Source: a virus. Taken from it: a stretch of 64,000 nucleotides of DNA. Under the pieces are notes generated by a model. The model did not search any database. It was given only the letters and a program-made list of their open reading frames with translations, and was not told where the DNA came from. Location of the stretch: IMG/VR virus record IMGVR_UViG_3300008050_000025, positions 37,826 to 101,825 of that record. One strand, written 5' to 3'. Shown here one piece after another: positions 40,637 to 50,540 of this stretch; position 1 is the first letter of the stretch; each line of letters opens with the position of its first letter. Position numbers and translations under genes: made by a program.

Positions 40637-43554
40637 TATACTCGGATGTTCTTAAAGAATCCTTCCTGCGCTTCATAGTTTTGAAGCACTTCTTTAGTAT
40701 TTAGAGGCTTACCATACATCTTGAAACTACCCACGAATCCATCTAGCCCACTTCTAGGGATGTCTCTTTCCACTCCGCTGTACAAGGCTCCGCCGATGGA
40801 AGGGTCATGCTGACCGTAGACAGCACCGCTGGCATCCAGGGTACTCTCAAAGTAGGAATCATTGGTGTTGGACCCTAGGAAGCCCAGGGGTGTTGTCGCC
40901 GCTCCCACGTAGCTCTCAAGGGACGCAGAGCGTCCTACCGAGTCTGTGAACCCACCTCCAACAATCCAAGGAGTGAATATTGGAATACCTACGGGAGGAG
41001 CCAGGGAACCTTCATGCAAACTTTCCACAAATCTGCTTGACTCTACCCCATGACTTATATTGTCAACCGAGTTAGCTGCCGATGGAACCTGCAAAGGCGT
41101 TCCCGGTGACAGTGCAAACAAGGTTGAGATACTTCCTGAGGATACCAACTTGGAGTCAATGTAAACGGAAACAAGGTCTGCACGATAGTCAAAAGTGACG
41201 GCACAGTGCGTAAAGATACCGGAACAATCAAGGACTGTTTTGTTGTCTTCTGTAGTCTCATCAAATGATACGTACAGACCTAATTTTGATTTGTTAGAAG
41301 TGCGAGGGTCAAGACCACTCAACGACTCAGCGATAGCCACGCTGGGACCCCATCTTCCGTGTTGGTGGTTCTGAGATACAGTTGGGAAGATTCCAAACTC
41401 TACCGATGATGCATCGGGGGTTCCTGAAACATAATCATCGGCTAACCTGTAGCCAATTGACAGCCCGTGAACCTTATCGTAGTCTCTGCCGGAACTATTG
41501 TTCGGGGAGGCTGTAACGATTTCCTGGTTAGCTCCACCAGTGTTCTCGCATGATACAAGAATTCTATACTGGTGAGACTCATTCATATTTGATACTAAGT
41601 CAGGGATGTGTACCCAAGACTCAATAGAGAAACCCTTACTGTTATACGTTAGGTCATCAAGCTTGGCCGAGCCTCTGTTGAGAGCGCCATCTTTAATATT
41701 GTTTGGCATTCTAACATATGACCCTTTCGGTACTGCGGCGTACCAAGGCTCAGGGTTCTCAGAAAGCTCAGCGTCATACAGTGTCCCCCTCAGGAACGGA
41801 ATACCGACCCCAGAAGTAAACACGCTAGATACATCCGAAGCAACCATCTTACCATTCAGGGCAGGAGAACTGTTAGCTTCGTTATCGAGATTATAAGCTG
41901 TACTCGACGGAGAGGTCACTACGCCCTTCAAAAAGTTATAGCATACGACCAATTTATCCATGACAATGTTATCTGTCAGAGATTTGACGAAAGGCTCTAC
42001 ACCGGAAACATCACCATCTCCACTAACATGAACGAAATCACCAACTCCAGGAGGAGCTACGGTAAAGTCTTTCAAGAAGATAGTTTGCCTCTTATCGGAT
42101 ACAGTGTAGGCTACTTTGTAAGGCCTAATAATGTCTGCCACATCTGCTGACTGCATGAAGCCTCGCTTCTGTACATCAATGGTTGGTTGGATACCTGTAC
42201 CATTCAAGAAGGAGAAATCATTGACAGGTATTCGTGGAAGGATATCGTAGACAGCAATACCTACGCCTCTAAAGATGGCAATGGTGTCTCCAACCAATGT
42301 CCACCCTGGAGAACCCTCCCCCGACATATATGGAGTGGCCCTGCCATCTCTAATTTTCTGCAAGATGTAGCCTGCTCCCACTGGGAAATCATTCGTAGTG
42401 ATAACGAAGTCTCCGAACAGCCCTGCTAGCTGTAGTTGTTTCTTTCTTTTCTTCTTCTCTTCCTCGTAACTGTTTGAGATTGCTGCCAAGCTTCTCTTGT
42501 AGTTCATAACAAGGGCAGCGGTGTCCGAATATCCTGAGAGAGTCAGGTCAGTGATTTGAGCGGATACAGTTGTGACCTGTGAGATACGGTCGTCTTCAAT
42601 CCCTTGCAGAATATCGTCGGTATCATACAAGCTCATAACCGCTTCGTTGACATCAGTGAACTCAGGGGAGAACACGGTATTAGAGTACTCTAACAAATCA
42701 AACGCATCGTAACCAATACCCTTACCTCCTTGGTTGGGGGCAGAGTTTAGCTTCCAGGAGTCGTACAGAATCTCAGCGACATCGTTCTCTGGAATGCCTC
42801 CACTTCTTGAGTCATAGTAAAGGCCATCCTCCGACAAAATGTATTTGCCTTGGATGCTGACGGGAGGGCCGTAGATGAGGTCGTAAGGGGACTCCTCCTC
42901 TTCGTCATCTCCTGCAATCTGCAATAGTAGAGCTTGCACAACTGCCTTACTGTTCTTGAAAGGAGTCACAATCTTAGTGTTGACAAACTCCTTATGTTCT
43001 GCAATCTTATCAATTTCCTCCTGGGAAAGCGCAGCGCCTCCAGCAGATGCTTCAATACCTGAGTAGTTTAGGACAGGTTCCTGCGAAGTCCCGTCAACCC
43101 TTTCCGATAGGATTTCAACAATCTTATCCAGGTCAGCATTGAGGTATTGCAAAGTAGTACTTAGTGTTCCCCGTTCATTTTGCAAGGACAACAAGCTTGC
43201 GGTTGGGGAAACAAGTACTGCCTCATCTCCAACGGTGTCTGAAATAGAATCAATTACATCGGGCAAAGAAGCGGTCGAGCCTCCTTGAGCAAAGATGTCA
43301 TCATTTCCCATACCCGCGCTAACAGCTACGGATAGTGCAGCAAGCTCTACGTGTACAGGGCCTACCGTCTTGTTTCCTCCAGTTGCGAGGTTCTGACTGT
43401 CCTGAGCAATTGAAATCTTCTTGTCAAGCACGGTAACTTTGGACTTCAAAGATACTGCCCTTTCGGTAAGCAAGTTCGAAAGCCCTGTCAGTGCAATCGT
43501 TGAAAGAGAGGCAAGTGCCTCTTTCGTGATGGGTGTGTGCGTAACATTAGCCAT
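40636..43554 (-). CDS. baseplate protein with concanavalin/laminin-G-like lectin domain
   Basis: 972 residues. The N-terminal half is helical (Asp/Ala/Val-rich) and looks structural. The C-terminal half, about 630-900, has laminin-G/concanavalin-type jelly-roll strands: GFSIESWVHIPDLV, GIFTHCAVTFDYRADLVSVYIDSKLVSSGSI, with the usual LamG pattern of W-V near one strand and V-x-V-Y-I-D-x-K-L-V near another. FVGSFKMYGKPLNTKEVLQNYEAQ at the end is the typical closing segment of such domains. A carbohydrate-contact role is likely. It lies between the spike and gp25-like genes. Confidence 0.75.
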   Translation of the reverse strand: MANVTHTPITKEALASLSTIALTGLSNLLTERAVSLKSKVTVLDKKISIAQDSQNLATGGNKTVGPVHVELAALSVAVSAGMGNDDIFAQGGSTASLPDVIDSISDTVGDEAVLVSPTASLLSLQNERGTLSTTLQYLNADLDKIVEILSERVDGTSQEPVLNYSGIEASAGGAALSQEEIDKIAEHKEFVNTKIVTPFKNSKAVVQALLLQIAGDDEEEESPYDLIYGPPVSIQGKYILSEDGLYYDSRSGGIPENDVAEILYDSWKLNSAPNQGGKGIGYDAFDLLEYSNTVFSPEFTDVNEAVMSLYDTDDILQGIEDDRISQVTTVSAQITDLTLSGYSDTAALVMNYKRSLAAISNSYEEEKKKRKKQLQLAGLFGDFVITTNDFPVGAGYILQKIRDGRATPYMSGEGSPGWTLVGDTIAIFRGVGIAVYDILPRIPVNDFSFLNGTGIQPTIDVQKRGFMQSADVADIIRPYKVAYTVSDKRQTIFLKDFTVAPPGVGDFVHVSGDGDVSGVEPFVKSLTDNIVMDKLVVCYNFLKGVVTSPSSTAYNLDNEANSSPALNGKMVASDVSSVFTSGVGIPFLRGTLYDAELSENPEPWYAAVPKGSYVRMPNNIKDGALNRGSAKLDDLTYNSKGFSIESWVHIPDLVSNMNESHQYRILVSCENTGGANQEIVTASPNNSSGRDYDKVHGLSIGYRLADDYVSGTPDASSVEFGIFPTVSQNHQHGRWGPSVAIAESLSGLDPRTSNKSKLGLYVSFDETTEDNKTVLDCSGIFTHCAVTFDYRADLVSVYIDSKLVSSGSISTLFALSPGTPLQVPSAANSVDNISHGVESSRFVESLHEGSLAPPVGIPIFTPWIVGGGFTDSVGRSASLESYVGAATTPLGFLGSNTNDSYFESTLDASGAVYGQHDPSIGGALYSGVERDIPRSGLDGFVGSFKMYGKPLNTKEVLQNYEAQEGFFKNIRV

Positions 43555-44485
43555 AGGTCAATACAGGAGAACCATTTACAATCACTCCCCAGTTAATACT
43601 CATCGGATGCCCATCTACCTCAATTGGTACAGGCGGGAAGTCCGACACAATATCTATCACACCATGGCTAGAAATGTTAATACCACCTTGGCCATTGTTG
43701 GTTATGTCTATATCTCCTACGGACATAGGGTTTTCTACAGATATGCTGGCGAAGTCCTTGGCCCTAACATTGGCCCCACCATAGCTCACTACTTCCACGG
43801 TCTTGTTGGCCGTGTCAATGTGGAGCCTGTTTCCATCCTCGTCTGATATGATGAGCCTAGCGCCCTTGCTGTATTCCTCTTTAGATGGGTTCGAAAGGGA
43901 AGGGAAGCTTTGAGGTGTTTCCCCATTAGCAGCGTCATAAGGGGAATCATCCATTAGGATAACCTTTCCAGCCGCACTTCTAACAGTGATACCAGAGCGC
44001 ACCCTATCTCCTGTCTTCTTTTGCGACATTGAGAAAGAGTGCCCTCCTTTGGATTTCCATGTTTCAACATCAGGAATTCCATTATCTGCGTAGGTATCAA
44101 TAGGGTCAGGGTTCCCATGAGAAAGGAAAGGGGAAGTATCTTCTGAGTCTCTGTCCCCAAGGCCTGTCTGAGCAGACCTATCTGTGTGGGCTGCATCCTT
44201 TGAGTAAGGAGAGCCATCTTTGTCGGGAGTGTTGTGGGCAGGTAAGAACACTACAGAAAGCCATACCCACTTGTAGTCAACATCTGAAATGTTTACTTTC
44301 GTAATGAGAACGTTGGCCCATTTGCCTGGAACTCCGAAGATACCAGCGCCGCCTCCCCCAGTTGGAGATGTTGCGTAACATGAAAAAGGCAAACCACCAT
44401 TCACATGAGGGTTTACAACTTTAACCATACCTCCTGCATACGGGTCGTTTACCGAAACTACTTGTGCGACATATATCTTACTCAT
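43547..44485 (-). CDS. baseplate spike protein, gp5/gpV-like OB fold
   Basis: 312 residues. An N-terminal OB fold (YVAQVVSVNDPYAGGMVKVVNPHVN through VWLSVVF, about 4-78) is followed by a linker and a Gly/Ile/Val-rich repeat end (VGDIDITNNGQGGINISSHGVIDIVS) characteristic of trimeric spike beta-prisms in gp5, gpV and VgrG proteins. The polar middle has DDSPYDAANG, GSPY and other Asp-rich turns. No lysozyme domain is visible, unlike T4 gp5. It overlaps the hub gene by 4 bases and the lectin-domain gene by 8. Confidence 0.8.
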   Translation of the reverse strand: MSKIYVAQVVSVNDPYAGGMVKVVNPHVNGGLPFSCYATSPTGGGGAGIFGVPGKWANVLITKVNISDVDYKWVWLSVVFLPAHNTPDKDGSPYSKDAAHTDRSAQTGLGDRDSEDTSPFLSHGNPDPIDTYADNGIPDVETWKSKGGHSFSMSQKKTGDRVRSGITVRSAAGKVILMDDSPYDAANGETPQSFPSLSNPSKEEYSKGARLIISDEDGNRLHIDTANKTVEVVSYGGANVRAKDFASISVENPMSVGDIDITNNGQGGINISSHGVIDIVSDFPPVPIEVDGHPMSINWGVIVNGSPVLTYG

Positions 44486-47043
44486 TTAAAATCCCCATCC
44501 CTTGTGGCGACAGGGTTTCTAACCAAATTAAACTCAGTCAACAGCCCTGTCTCCTTTGTGTATGTATGAGTGTATCCTACAAGTTCATAAAACCCAGACA
44601 ACCAGTGCTGTGCCTCTCCTGGCTTCCTAATCTCCGCAACCTTCAATCGTACCTTTCTACTCCCCCTTGTTCCAATATCTGCCAAGGGATTACTTATCTC
44701 CGGGATGCCCAACGTCTTCACTGTGATTTGGAACGAAGCGTTAGACACAAGGTAATCATGCATAAGGGTTCTCTCTAGGTTAGCAACCTCTTCGTCACCG
44801 TGATTTGAAAGGTAACTGAACAAGGTATCGTTCAGGGCTATAGACTTGAAGTTGTTGTGTGTTTCGACACGCATCCTCCCGTCCTCGTATTCATACGTAT
44901 AAGTCTTCTCAACGCCATCTTTAAAGATTCTGAACATGTCTTCGTCATCCGCTAGTGCTGCAAAAGCTGTAGCATACTTTGAATCCGATACCACCTGCCT
45001 TTCATAGGAGGTAGTTTCTCCACGGCTAGAACGAGTAGCCCAATCTTTGTAGAAGTTAAGGAACGAAGTTCCTCCCTCTTTTCTAGCTTGGTCAAACTTA
45101 TTGATGAGCTTAAGGTAAACTAGCCCAACCCCTTCTTCAGTAGCTATGTCAGATATGTCTCTGAACAGAACTTCCACAATATCCCACACGCCATCTACCT
45201 TATAGGCAGATGCGATGTCTTTGAAAATACTAAATGATTTCATAGAGGTTGGGTACATCGGGAGGATTGACTCATGGAAATCAATATCCACAACAATAGA
45301 ATCTTTGTAACCCTGTGCCAATTCTAAAGTGTTCCCAACTTGTAGCCCTGGGAATGAATCAAGCGCCAGAGCATCGAGGTCAGCCTTCGTGTCTTTATGA
45401 AGCTTAGAACGAATGCTCTGCTTGCTGGAGATAAGCATTATTGCCTCGTCATCAGAGATGCCTGGAGGAACAATACTTGCGAGAAGGCTTTGTTCCTCTG
45501 CTGACAAGGTTGCCCATGACACTTGCATCAATGTAAGCGCACCACCATCGCTTCCAATCAGAGGTAGCAACGCTTTGTTTATCTTCTCGACTATGCTAAG
45601 GATTTTACTCCTTGAATTGTCGGATGTTGATTTGGTGAGAAATGCCTTACCATAGCTATTACCTAGGTTAAGGGTTTCACGCGAAGGCGACCACTTGACC
45701 ACTTTGTTTATATCAGAAGTACTATCAATCTCTAGGCTTGTGCGAACAGTATTGCATTCATTTGATAACGAGTTTATGAAGGAGAAGCTGTAACGCACTT
45801 CCCATACATCTGAGTCGGGATGTGTTCTGTGTGTATACCTTCCCGATGCTCTTGGCGCATTTGGATTAAGAGTGCTTACCATTGAAGCAACTGACAAGCT
45901 CATAGGCTGTCCACCTACTCTGGCCATGAAGTCATTCTTGCCTGTGGAGGGATTAGGTTTGATAGACGTAGCAGGAAATGCAAGACCAGAAAGGTCAGGG
46001 TTGTCAAGTACTTCCCGAACAGTACCGACCCACTCTGTACCTGAGTATATTGAATCATTGTCAGGTACTTTAAGGTCAAGTCCTACGATAACACTGTCTG
46101 AGATACTAGCTGTAGCAGCGGCTGTTTGCTCACTCGCACCTCCTGGCAAGGAGTTTCTTGAGTCAGAAACTTCTTCCACTTCTCTTTCCTCACGACCGAA
46201 AGATGTCTCAATTCCAAACTCTTCCAGTAATATCTGGAACGCCATCAGTCTATGCAATTCAGTAGGAACACCTACCTTCACTGATACCCAGTTCAAAGCC
46301 TCCGCCAACAAGTCACCTACAACAGTATTTGTACTGACCACCTCCTGTCCTAGACCGCCGTAGGCAACATTGCCGTTCAAGGATTCCCCTGAGAGTTTGT
46401 CTACGAGAATCTCGTAGTAGTCTTCGATAGCTTTCCCAACACCGTTATCTCCTTGAAGGAACACAACGGGAACAACGCCATTGAATGTTGACATGAACTT
46501 ACCTAAAAGCTCACTAACAACTTCACTTGGTTTCCGCAAGGAGTCATCTTTAATGCAATCAACTTCTGTTTGTACCACAGTTTTAGAGGATACGTGTGCT
46601 GGGTCTTTCCTACTAGCCGCTGTAAACTGGTCAACTAGAGTAAGGACAATGACACGCTCATCTGTAGAGGAGTTCCTGTAGTTTATATCAACCAGCGTAC
46701 ATGGAACAATGCGCGAGATACCATCTTCCTTTGTGTCACCATATCCCCACCTCAAGTAGAACACTAGAGATTTGAAATCAAGCTCAGCAATAGAAGTGTC
46801 ATCTCGACCTTTCAGGAAATACATCCTGTACAGTTGGAGGATATTATCTTCGAAGGCCAAGGAAGGATTTATGATTGTGATGGTCATGTTGAGAGTACCG
46901 ACACCTTTACCATTGAACGTGTATGTGAAATCCTTCAACGACTCCTTAAACCCCATAGGGTCGGAGTAGTTTGCTAGGTTATCCAAATCCTCTTTGAAAG
47001 GACTCATGTAAAACCTAGAAGTCTTGTCTGTGTACGCTACCAT
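44482..47043 (-). CDS. baseplate hub protein
   Basis: 853 residues, mostly beta with charged loops, encoded directly upstream of the spike gene, where T4 has gp27 and Mu-type phages have gpD-like hub proteins. The N-terminal portion (FTYTFNGKGVGTLNMTITIINP, then LVFYLRWGYGD) resembles the tube-like hub domain that adapts the trimeric spike to the hexameric tube. The C-terminal SNASFQITVKTLGIPEI, then YELVGYTHTYTKETGLLTEFNLV ends like the gpD family. The length is about twice that of T4 gp27. A gp53-like gene precedes it with a one-base overlap. Confidence 0.7.
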   Translation of the reverse strand: MVAYTDKTSRFYMSPFKEDLDNLANYSDPMGFKESLKDFTYTFNGKGVGTLNMTITIINPSLAFEDNILQLYRMYFLKGRDDTSIAELDFKSLVFYLRWGYGDTKEDGISRIVPCTLVDINYRNSSTDERVIVLTLVDQFTAASRKDPAHVSSKTVVQTEVDCIKDDSLRKPSEVVSELLGKFMSTFNGVVPVVFLQGDNGVGKAIEDYYEILVDKLSGESLNGNVAYGGLGQEVVSTNTVVGDLLAEALNWVSVKVGVPTELHRLMAFQILLEEFGIETSFGREEREVEEVSDSRNSLPGGASEQTAAATASISDSVIVGLDLKVPDNDSIYSGTEWVGTVREVLDNPDLSGLAFPATSIKPNPSTGKNDFMARVGGQPMSLSVASMVSTLNPNAPRASGRYTHRTHPDSDVWEVRYSFSFINSLSNECNTVRTSLEIDSTSDINKVVKWSPSRETLNLGNSYGKAFLTKSTSDNSRSKILSIVEKINKALLPLIGSDGGALTLMQVSWATLSAEEQSLLASIVPPGISDDEAIMLISSKQSIRSKLHKDTKADLDALALDSFPGLQVGNTLELAQGYKDSIVVDIDFHESILPMYPTSMKSFSIFKDIASAYKVDGVWDIVEVLFRDISDIATEEGVGLVYLKLINKFDQARKEGGTSFLNFYKDWATRSSRGETTSYERQVVSDSKYATAFAALADDEDMFRIFKDGVEKTYTYEYEDGRMRVETHNNFKSIALNDTLFSYLSNHGDEEVANLERTLMHDYLVSNASFQITVKTLGIPEISNPLADIGTRGSRKVRLKVAEIRKPGEAQHWLSGFYELVGYTHTYTKETGLLTEFNLVRNPVATRDGDFK

Positions 47044-47342
47044 TACAACACAGGGATTTTTATCTCTGCACCAACATATAGGTCTTCTTTGATGTCGTTT
47101 ACTGAATTAGCTAAAACAATCACCCACCAATAGCCGGGAGTTCCATATGCAGCCTGTGAGATAAGGTCAGGCCTTCCTGCCATAGCTGGAGACAGGACGG
47201 CAATCTTGTAATCCTTCTTACCGATTGATACATAGAACTCGTTATACTTCTCGGAAGAAGTAATGTCTTTTATGGCCTTGCCCCTGTGATTTACAATCTT
47301 GGGCGTGAAAACTTTATACCTCGACTTGTCATCATAATCCAT
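47043..47342 (-). CDS. 53: baseplate protein, gp53/LysM-like
   Basis: 99 residues. The segment MAGRPDLISQAAYGTPGYWWVIVLANSVND corresponds to the T4 gp53 segment RPEELANAIYGNPQLYWVLLMCND, and the end LYVGAEIKIPVL has the Gly-x-x-(L/I)-x-(I/L)-P close of LysM-like baseplate proteins such as P2 gpX. Such proteins bridge wedge and hub. One-base overlaps with both neighbours. Whether it is closer to gp53 or gpX cannot be decided by eye. Confidence 0.8.
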   Translation of the reverse strand: MDYDDKSRYKVFTPKIVNHRGKAIKDITSSEKYNEFYVSIGKKDYKIAVLSPAMAGRPDLISQAAYGTPGYWWVIVLANSVNDIKEDLYVGAEIKIPVL

Positions 47343-48328
47343 TACCTTGAACTCCTAGGCTCCTTGCCTTCATTGAAAATAGTATCCCAGCCCCAAGGAA
47401 AGTCAGTAGTGTCTCCGTGAAGGATACCGTGTGATTGACGGAACTCTTCCAGAGAAAGCTTGAGTCTAATGACTCTAGGGTAAAGCGATACGTGGTCTGT
47501 GCCTGAATCAGGACGGTACTCAATTCGGTAATCTTTCACGATACATGGAACGTGGTCATACACAGCGCCATACTTCAACAGAGCAATAGGGGGTCCATAC
47601 ATTGGAGAAGAGCCACTGCCCAACGAAGACCTAACAGACGAGATAACAATATTCACCAAATGACAAATGTACGCATACATGTCTGACTGCTTATATGATT
47701 CGGGGTCTGCTGCAAATGTGTACAGAGCTTGGTTTAAAGTATCCTCGGCAGGAATCTCAATGCTTTCTGATGTAGGATATCTTGGCCCTGCGTCCTTGTC
47801 TGAATCAATGACAACAACTCCAGCCGTCTGACCGCTGGATGTTCTGATTGAAGTGTTTATGGTGCTGTCAGAAATCTTAAAGTCATCTCTAACAATGTCC
47901 ACCATACGCGCTCTTGTCTTCTCCACATCTCTTTGCACATCCTTGGCAAAGGTCCCAAGCCTGTTTCCTAGAATGTACAAGATGTGAGGAAGCGTTAGCA
48001 GGAGTTCAAGGCTGAACTTTCTAGGCTCTGCTCCGGTAAACATCCTAACTGATTCGTTTCTCATAAGGATGTGGTTCTCTGCGTAACGTGCTTCGCCATG
48101 CTCCTTAATAGCAGGGTCCTCAAAGAAAGGAAGTCTGCGAGAAGTAATTGGGTTCTGCTGCTCACCTGCGTACAAACCTTCACTAGCAGGAGCGCCATAC
48201 CTAAATTCTAGGTATCCACGTTCCTCCAAGGCTTTGTTCATCCTTGTGGTGAAAAGTACATCTTCTCTGCTAGGAGTTAGGAACCCCGTAACAAAGTCGA
48301 TACCCTGATTGTAGATTGGATTTGGCAT
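47342..48328 (-). CDS. baseplate tube-cap/adaptor protein, gp48/gp54 position
   Basis: 328 residues. The C-terminal third, SPMYGPPIALLKYGAVYDHVPCIVKDYRIEY, then HVSLYPRVIRLKLSLEEFRQ, has the pattern GPP-x4-(K/F)-YG of tail-tube initiator or LysM-type baseplate proteins. A helical N-terminus (FTTRMNKALEERGYLEF) precedes. It lies between the tape measure and the gp53-like gene, the place of the tube initiators gp48/gp54 in T4-like tails, although sequence similarity to either is weak. The start is 22 bases after the tape-measure stop, with a small CAGGT/ACCTG inverted repeat in the spacer. Confidence 0.6.
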   Translation of the reverse strand: MPNPIYNQGIDFVTGFLTPSREDVLFTTRMNKALEERGYLEFRYGAPASEGLYAGEQQNPITSRRLPFFEDPAIKEHGEARYAENHILMRNESVRMFTGAEPRKFSLELLLTLPHILYILGNRLGTFAKDVQRDVEKTRARMVDIVRDDFKISDSTINTSIRTSSGQTAGVVVIDSDKDAGPRYPTSESIEIPAEDTLNQALYTFAADPESYKQSDMYAYICHLVNIVISSVRSSLGSGSSPMYGPPIALLKYGAVYDHVPCIVKDYRIEYRPDSGTDHVSLYPRVIRLKLSLEEFRQSHGILHGDTTDFPWGWDTIFNEGKEPRSSR

Positions 48329-48349
48329 TGTTTGAGTGTCTCAGGTATT

Positions 48350-50038
48350 TTAGAAACCTGTCCTTCGGGGGTAAGCAATCATTGTTCCGTTGTCATCATA
48401 ACCAATCCCCGCAGCCCTATTTAGTGCTGCGCGATATACGGACAATTGTTCTTGGCTAGTTTTGGCAATCTTTTCTAAAGCAAGAAGTATGGCCCTTTGG
48501 TCATCTCCTGCCTTAGCGAGCGCCTGAGCATCGGCAACAGTATCAATAGCCCCAGCCCTGCTAAGATAATCCATCATGCGTTGATTTTGTGTCCCTATCT
48601 GGTCGGTTCCAAACAAAGAATCCGTAGCTCTCCCAATGCCTAACGTTTCACTTAGTTGTCCTGAACGGGCTAATGTGTCCGCGTCCCACCCCCCGATTGC
48701 TTGCCAAGTAGAAATGTCGCCCTTGGCAAGGTCCATTATTCCCCTCCAGTTTTCGGGGGCAAAGATATCCTCCATACGTCCAGCCGCTGATTTCAACGCG
48801 TCGGCAGCAGGTTGCACATGGTCCATAGCTACGGATTTAAAGGATAAGTACGCATCATTAGCAATATCAAATGATTCAGGCATCTTCTCAATAAGGATAC
48901 CTGTCATCTTATTATAAAAATCACTGATGCCTGTGAAGAATTTCTCAGCCATATCTGACAAGGAGGTGTCGGTAATGTTAAAAGATTTCTTAAAGTTATC
49001 AATTCCTTCCTTGACGAAGTTGGAAGAATCTCTTGTAATACTTGTAATAAATGTTACGTACTCAATACCAAGTCCAATGAACTCAGCTTGAATCGTAGCA
49101 ATCATCGTGTTCCACGCACGAACAAAGTCAAGACGTTGTTGTGTTGAAACGATGGAATCAAACCCATTACCACCAAGATTAGAGTCAAACAGATTATTTT
49201 CTCTGTTCCTCTTAGCCAAAGCTAACAGTTGCTGGGAGATACCGTAGTGGTTAGCCGCGACATCGGCCATAAAGGAAATATCTCCGCCACCTAATACTTT
49301 ATCAAATCTGTCGGCAATGTTATCCAACAGACGGCTTGCTGCATCTCGGTATCCGATAGCTCCACGGTCGCCCAAACCACCTGTGCCCCCTAATTTAATA
49401 GCAGTAGTAAACTCTTTAGCTGTGGAACCAGCAACCAACCCCATAAGTTCCTGAACAGCGCCTTGGAACTGAACGCCACCTGCGGCTGTCATGTATGCAA
49501 GAGCAGACTGGAAACCTTTCGACGCTCCTGCGCCGTATTGGTTAGAAATCTTATTGCTGGTCTCGGCGGAACTCTTTACGGCTTGAGCTATAAAGTTGGA
49601 ATCAATGTGAAACCTACTACCAAGAGTCACCATCTCTCTAACAAGTCTGTCAGAGGCATTAAGGTTCATCCCTAGGATTTCAGTGTTGAACGCAAGGCTC
49701 TCAGCGAACAACTTCTCGCTCAAACCAAGCTTGGTAATCCCGGTGAGCGTGTTCTTGGCTCCTGCTTTGTAGTCCCTAAAGCCTACTTTAATAGCAGTGC
49801 CGACCTGGGCAAATGATTCCCCAAGCGTGAGACCTGATTGCCTCATTTGACGGGCTAGGCTTTCCCCGCCCTTATCTAATAGGAGCTGTTGCTTTCCAAC
49901 ACGAACCATCTCTGTCCATGTTGAAAGTAGGTTGTCGGAACCTTTATCCCACCTGTCACCGAAGTTACGAGCTTCACCCGTAGCCTTTCGGATAGCCGCA
50001 GTTAATGCTCCTATGTCTTCCCTAATATCATCAGCCAT
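48350..50038 (-). CDS. tail tape measure protein
   Basis: 562 residues, largely helical, with a coiled N-terminal region (about 1-130), alternating Ala/Gly-rich helices (VAGSTAKEFTTAIKLGGTGGLG), and a C-terminal helix (ALLALEKIAKTSQEQLSVY). There is a glycine-rich hydrophobic middle part. Length is close to T4 gp29 (590), whose length sets the tail length, implying a tail of about T4 size. No peptidase domain is visible. It lies at the expected place downstream of the gp26-like/chaperone genes and upstream of baseplate hub genes. One-base overlap with the 50038-50496 gene. Confidence 0.78.
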   Translation of the reverse strand: MADDIREDIGALTAAIRKATGEARNFGDRWDKGSDNLLSTWTEMVRVGKQQLLLDKGGESLARQMRQSGLTLGESFAQVGTAIKVGFRDYKAGAKNTLTGITKLGLSEKLFAESLAFNTEILGMNLNASDRLVREMVTLGSRFHIDSNFIAQAVKSSAETSNKISNQYGAGASKGFQSALAYMTAAGGVQFQGAVQELMGLVAGSTAKEFTTAIKLGGTGGLGDRGAIGYRDAASRLLDNIADRFDKVLGGGDISFMADVAANHYGISQQLLALAKRNRENNLFDSNLGGNGFDSIVSTQQRLDFVRAWNTMIATIQAEFIGLGIEYVTFITSITRDSSNFVKEGIDNFKKSFNITDTSLSDMAEKFFTGISDFYNKMTGILIEKMPESFDIANDAYLSFKSVAMDHVQPAADALKSAAGRMEDIFAPENWRGIMDLAKGDISTWQAIGGWDADTLARSGQLSETLGIGRATDSLFGTDQIGTQNQRMMDYLSRAGAIDTVADAQALAKAGDDQRAILLALEKIAKTSQEQLSVYRAALNRAAGIGYDDNGTMIAYPRRTGF

Positions 50039-50496
50039 TATAATTGCTCAAGGTACTTCTGTACGCTCACAGGCTGTAGACCCCGAAGTTTTCTAGTATC
50101 GTACACCCTGTACATGATATTTAGGAACGCTAACTTCTTTGCTTCGCCTGTAGGTATGTAGGGTTGACCTCCAAATCTCATCAAGAGGTACTTCCTTGTG
50201 CTGGGAGTGACTAGTCCCAAGTTTATAGCTGCGAGGTACGTGTCTCCTTTTGCTCTTGAAGTGTCAGAGGGAGGATATCGAAAATAGGGACCGCCTCTAG
50301 CCCTTCCTACAAGCATGACCAGCGGATATACATCTGTGGCTGTCTTGCTCCTGTAGTGGAACGTGTATACCGAGGTTCCCTTGATTCTACTTATGTGACG
50401 TGCTCTAAAGGACTTACCTTTGAACGCCAACGATTCTTCGACTAGGCTCTGCTCTCGCTCAGAAGTTAAGTAGTCTTTTTGGGTAATATTGTCCAT
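50038..50496 (-). CDS. conserved T4-like assembly protein of unknown role
   Basis: 152 residues, first gene of a long minus-strand block and the one just before the tape measure. It has a strand-rich core, VYTFHYRSKT, then VYPLVMLVGR and TYLAAINLGLVTPSTRKYLLMRF, a pattern (Tyr strand, Pro-Leu-Val strand, then I-N-L-x-x-(L/V) and an Arg/Leu helix) shared by an uncharacterised protein family of T4-like phages. This resemblance is from memory and not verified. It lies behind a T4-type late promoter with 24 bases between the box and the start. Confidence 0.65.
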   Translation of the reverse strand: MDNITQKDYLTSEREQSLVEESLAFKGKSFRARHISRIKGTSVYTFHYRSKTATDVYPLVMLVGRARGGPYFRYPPSDTSRAKGDTYLAAINLGLVTPSTRKYLLMRFGGQPYIPTGEAKKLAFLNIMYRVYDTRKLRGLQPVSVQKYLEQL

Positions 50497-50519
50497 TATC
50501 TCTACAGTTCTACTGTAAT

Positions 50520-50532
50520 AATAGTATTTACT
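50520..50532 (-). promoter_or_regulatory. late promoter, T4-type, before the tape-measure/baseplate block
   Basis: Minus-strand AGTAAATACTATT: eleven contiguous bases (TAAATACTATT) match the T4 late consensus TATAAATACTATT. It stands 24 bases upstream of the start at 50496 and directly after a terminator-like hairpin, so it opens a new long transcription unit of at least 25 kb. CTACAG/CTGTAG inverted copies (50502-50507 and 50531-50536) flank the box. Confidence 0.78.
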
Positions 50533-50540
50533 GTAGAAGT

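Noticed and set aside
25499-43554. Long plus-strand ORFs inside the fibre and baseplate genes, such as 32725-33105 and 38757-39377
   Set aside because: They lie wholly within large minus-strand genes with clear domains, lack ribosome sites and have unnatural composition (Ser/Pro/Leu-rich shadow frames).
48329-48349. CAGGT/ACCTG inverted repeat after the tape measure gene as a terminator
   Set aside because: The stem is only five bases and no U-run follows, so it is not listed as a feature.
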